Positions 23,342-23,369 of a stretch of 23,369 nucleotides of DNA are shown one piece after another. Every line of letters begins with the position of its first letter. The stretch's first letter is position 1. The notes beneath the pieces are model-generated. The model saw only the letters and a list, made by a program, of their open reading frames with translations. It made no database searches and was not told where the DNA came from. The DNA comes from CAYLLN01 sp036496265. Its GTDB lineage: Bacteria; Planctomycetota; Planctomycetia; Pirellulales; Pirellulaceae. The DNA is taken from positions 1 to 23,369 of the forward strand of contig DASXLL010000330.1 in the NCBI GenBank assembly GCA_036496265.1, read 5' to 3'. The position numbers were made by a program, and so were the translations under genes.

Positions 23342-23369
23342 GCCTTCACTATTATTTGTTAGCCACACT

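Noticed and set aside
1..23369. Mobile element, prophage or CRISPR locus
   Set aside because: No transposase, integrase or phage gene, no terminal inverted repeats bounding a cargo, and no regularly spaced repeat array were seen. The repeats present are short and isolated.

Overview
The window looks like a GC-rich chromosome segment from a planctomycete, probably a Pirellulales-type lineage. The evidence is the set of lineage-typical families: giant dockerin/GEVED/cadherin-like surface proteins, an N-terminal LExR-type motif, a tandem SHD1 protein, several exported sulfatases, and a C-terminal CxxCH domain of the Pirellula/Verrucomicrobium type. No tRNA, rRNA, CRISPR array, transposase, integrase or phage gene was found. 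Family assignments rest on motif recognition from memory, not on a search.

Layout. (1) 2-7494, plus strand: two large secreted surface proteins. The first is cut by the left edge and combines beta-helix, Ig-like, GEVED and C-terminal dockerin modules. The second is 1612 aa and combines an LExR motif, an N-terminal dockerin, about seven Ig/cadherin-like repeats and an SdrD-B-like module. They are separated by a 416-bp regulatory-looking gap rich in palindromes. (2) 7499-7571: hairpins, one shaped like a bidirectional terminator between convergent genes. (3) 14049-7599, minus strand: a hydroxyacid-oxoacid transhydrogenase-like iron-type alcohol dehydrogenase, an SHD1/zinc-ribbon membrane protein, then a complete potA-potB-potC-potD polyamine ABC importer. 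The pot genes are tightly packed, with short overlaps or gaps. (4) 14119-23341, plus strand, divergent from (3) across about 70 bp: an exported amidohydrolase, three different exported sulfatases and a 986-codon sugar-dehydrogenase-like/multihaem cytochrome fusion, packed as one probable operon.

How they may work together. The plus-strand operon reads as an extracytoplasmic catabolic module. The sulfatases would desulfate a sulfated glycan or other sulfate ester, the amidohydrolase would hydrolyse an amide or related bond, and the propeller-cytochrome protein would oxidise a sugar-like product and pass electrons to c-type haems. The minus-strand cluster imports polyamines. The transhydrogenase acts on 4-hydroxybutyrate/succinate semialdehyde, which lies beside the putrescine-GABA-succinate route, so a metabolic link is plausible but unproven.

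The most unusual signal is a set of short, low-complexity or palindromic repeat-like elements of different types placed at gene edges or inside genes. They appear to supply the potB tail and potC start, the core of one sulfatase signal peptide, the N-terminus and an inter-domain linker of the cytochrome fusion, and an insertion in potD.
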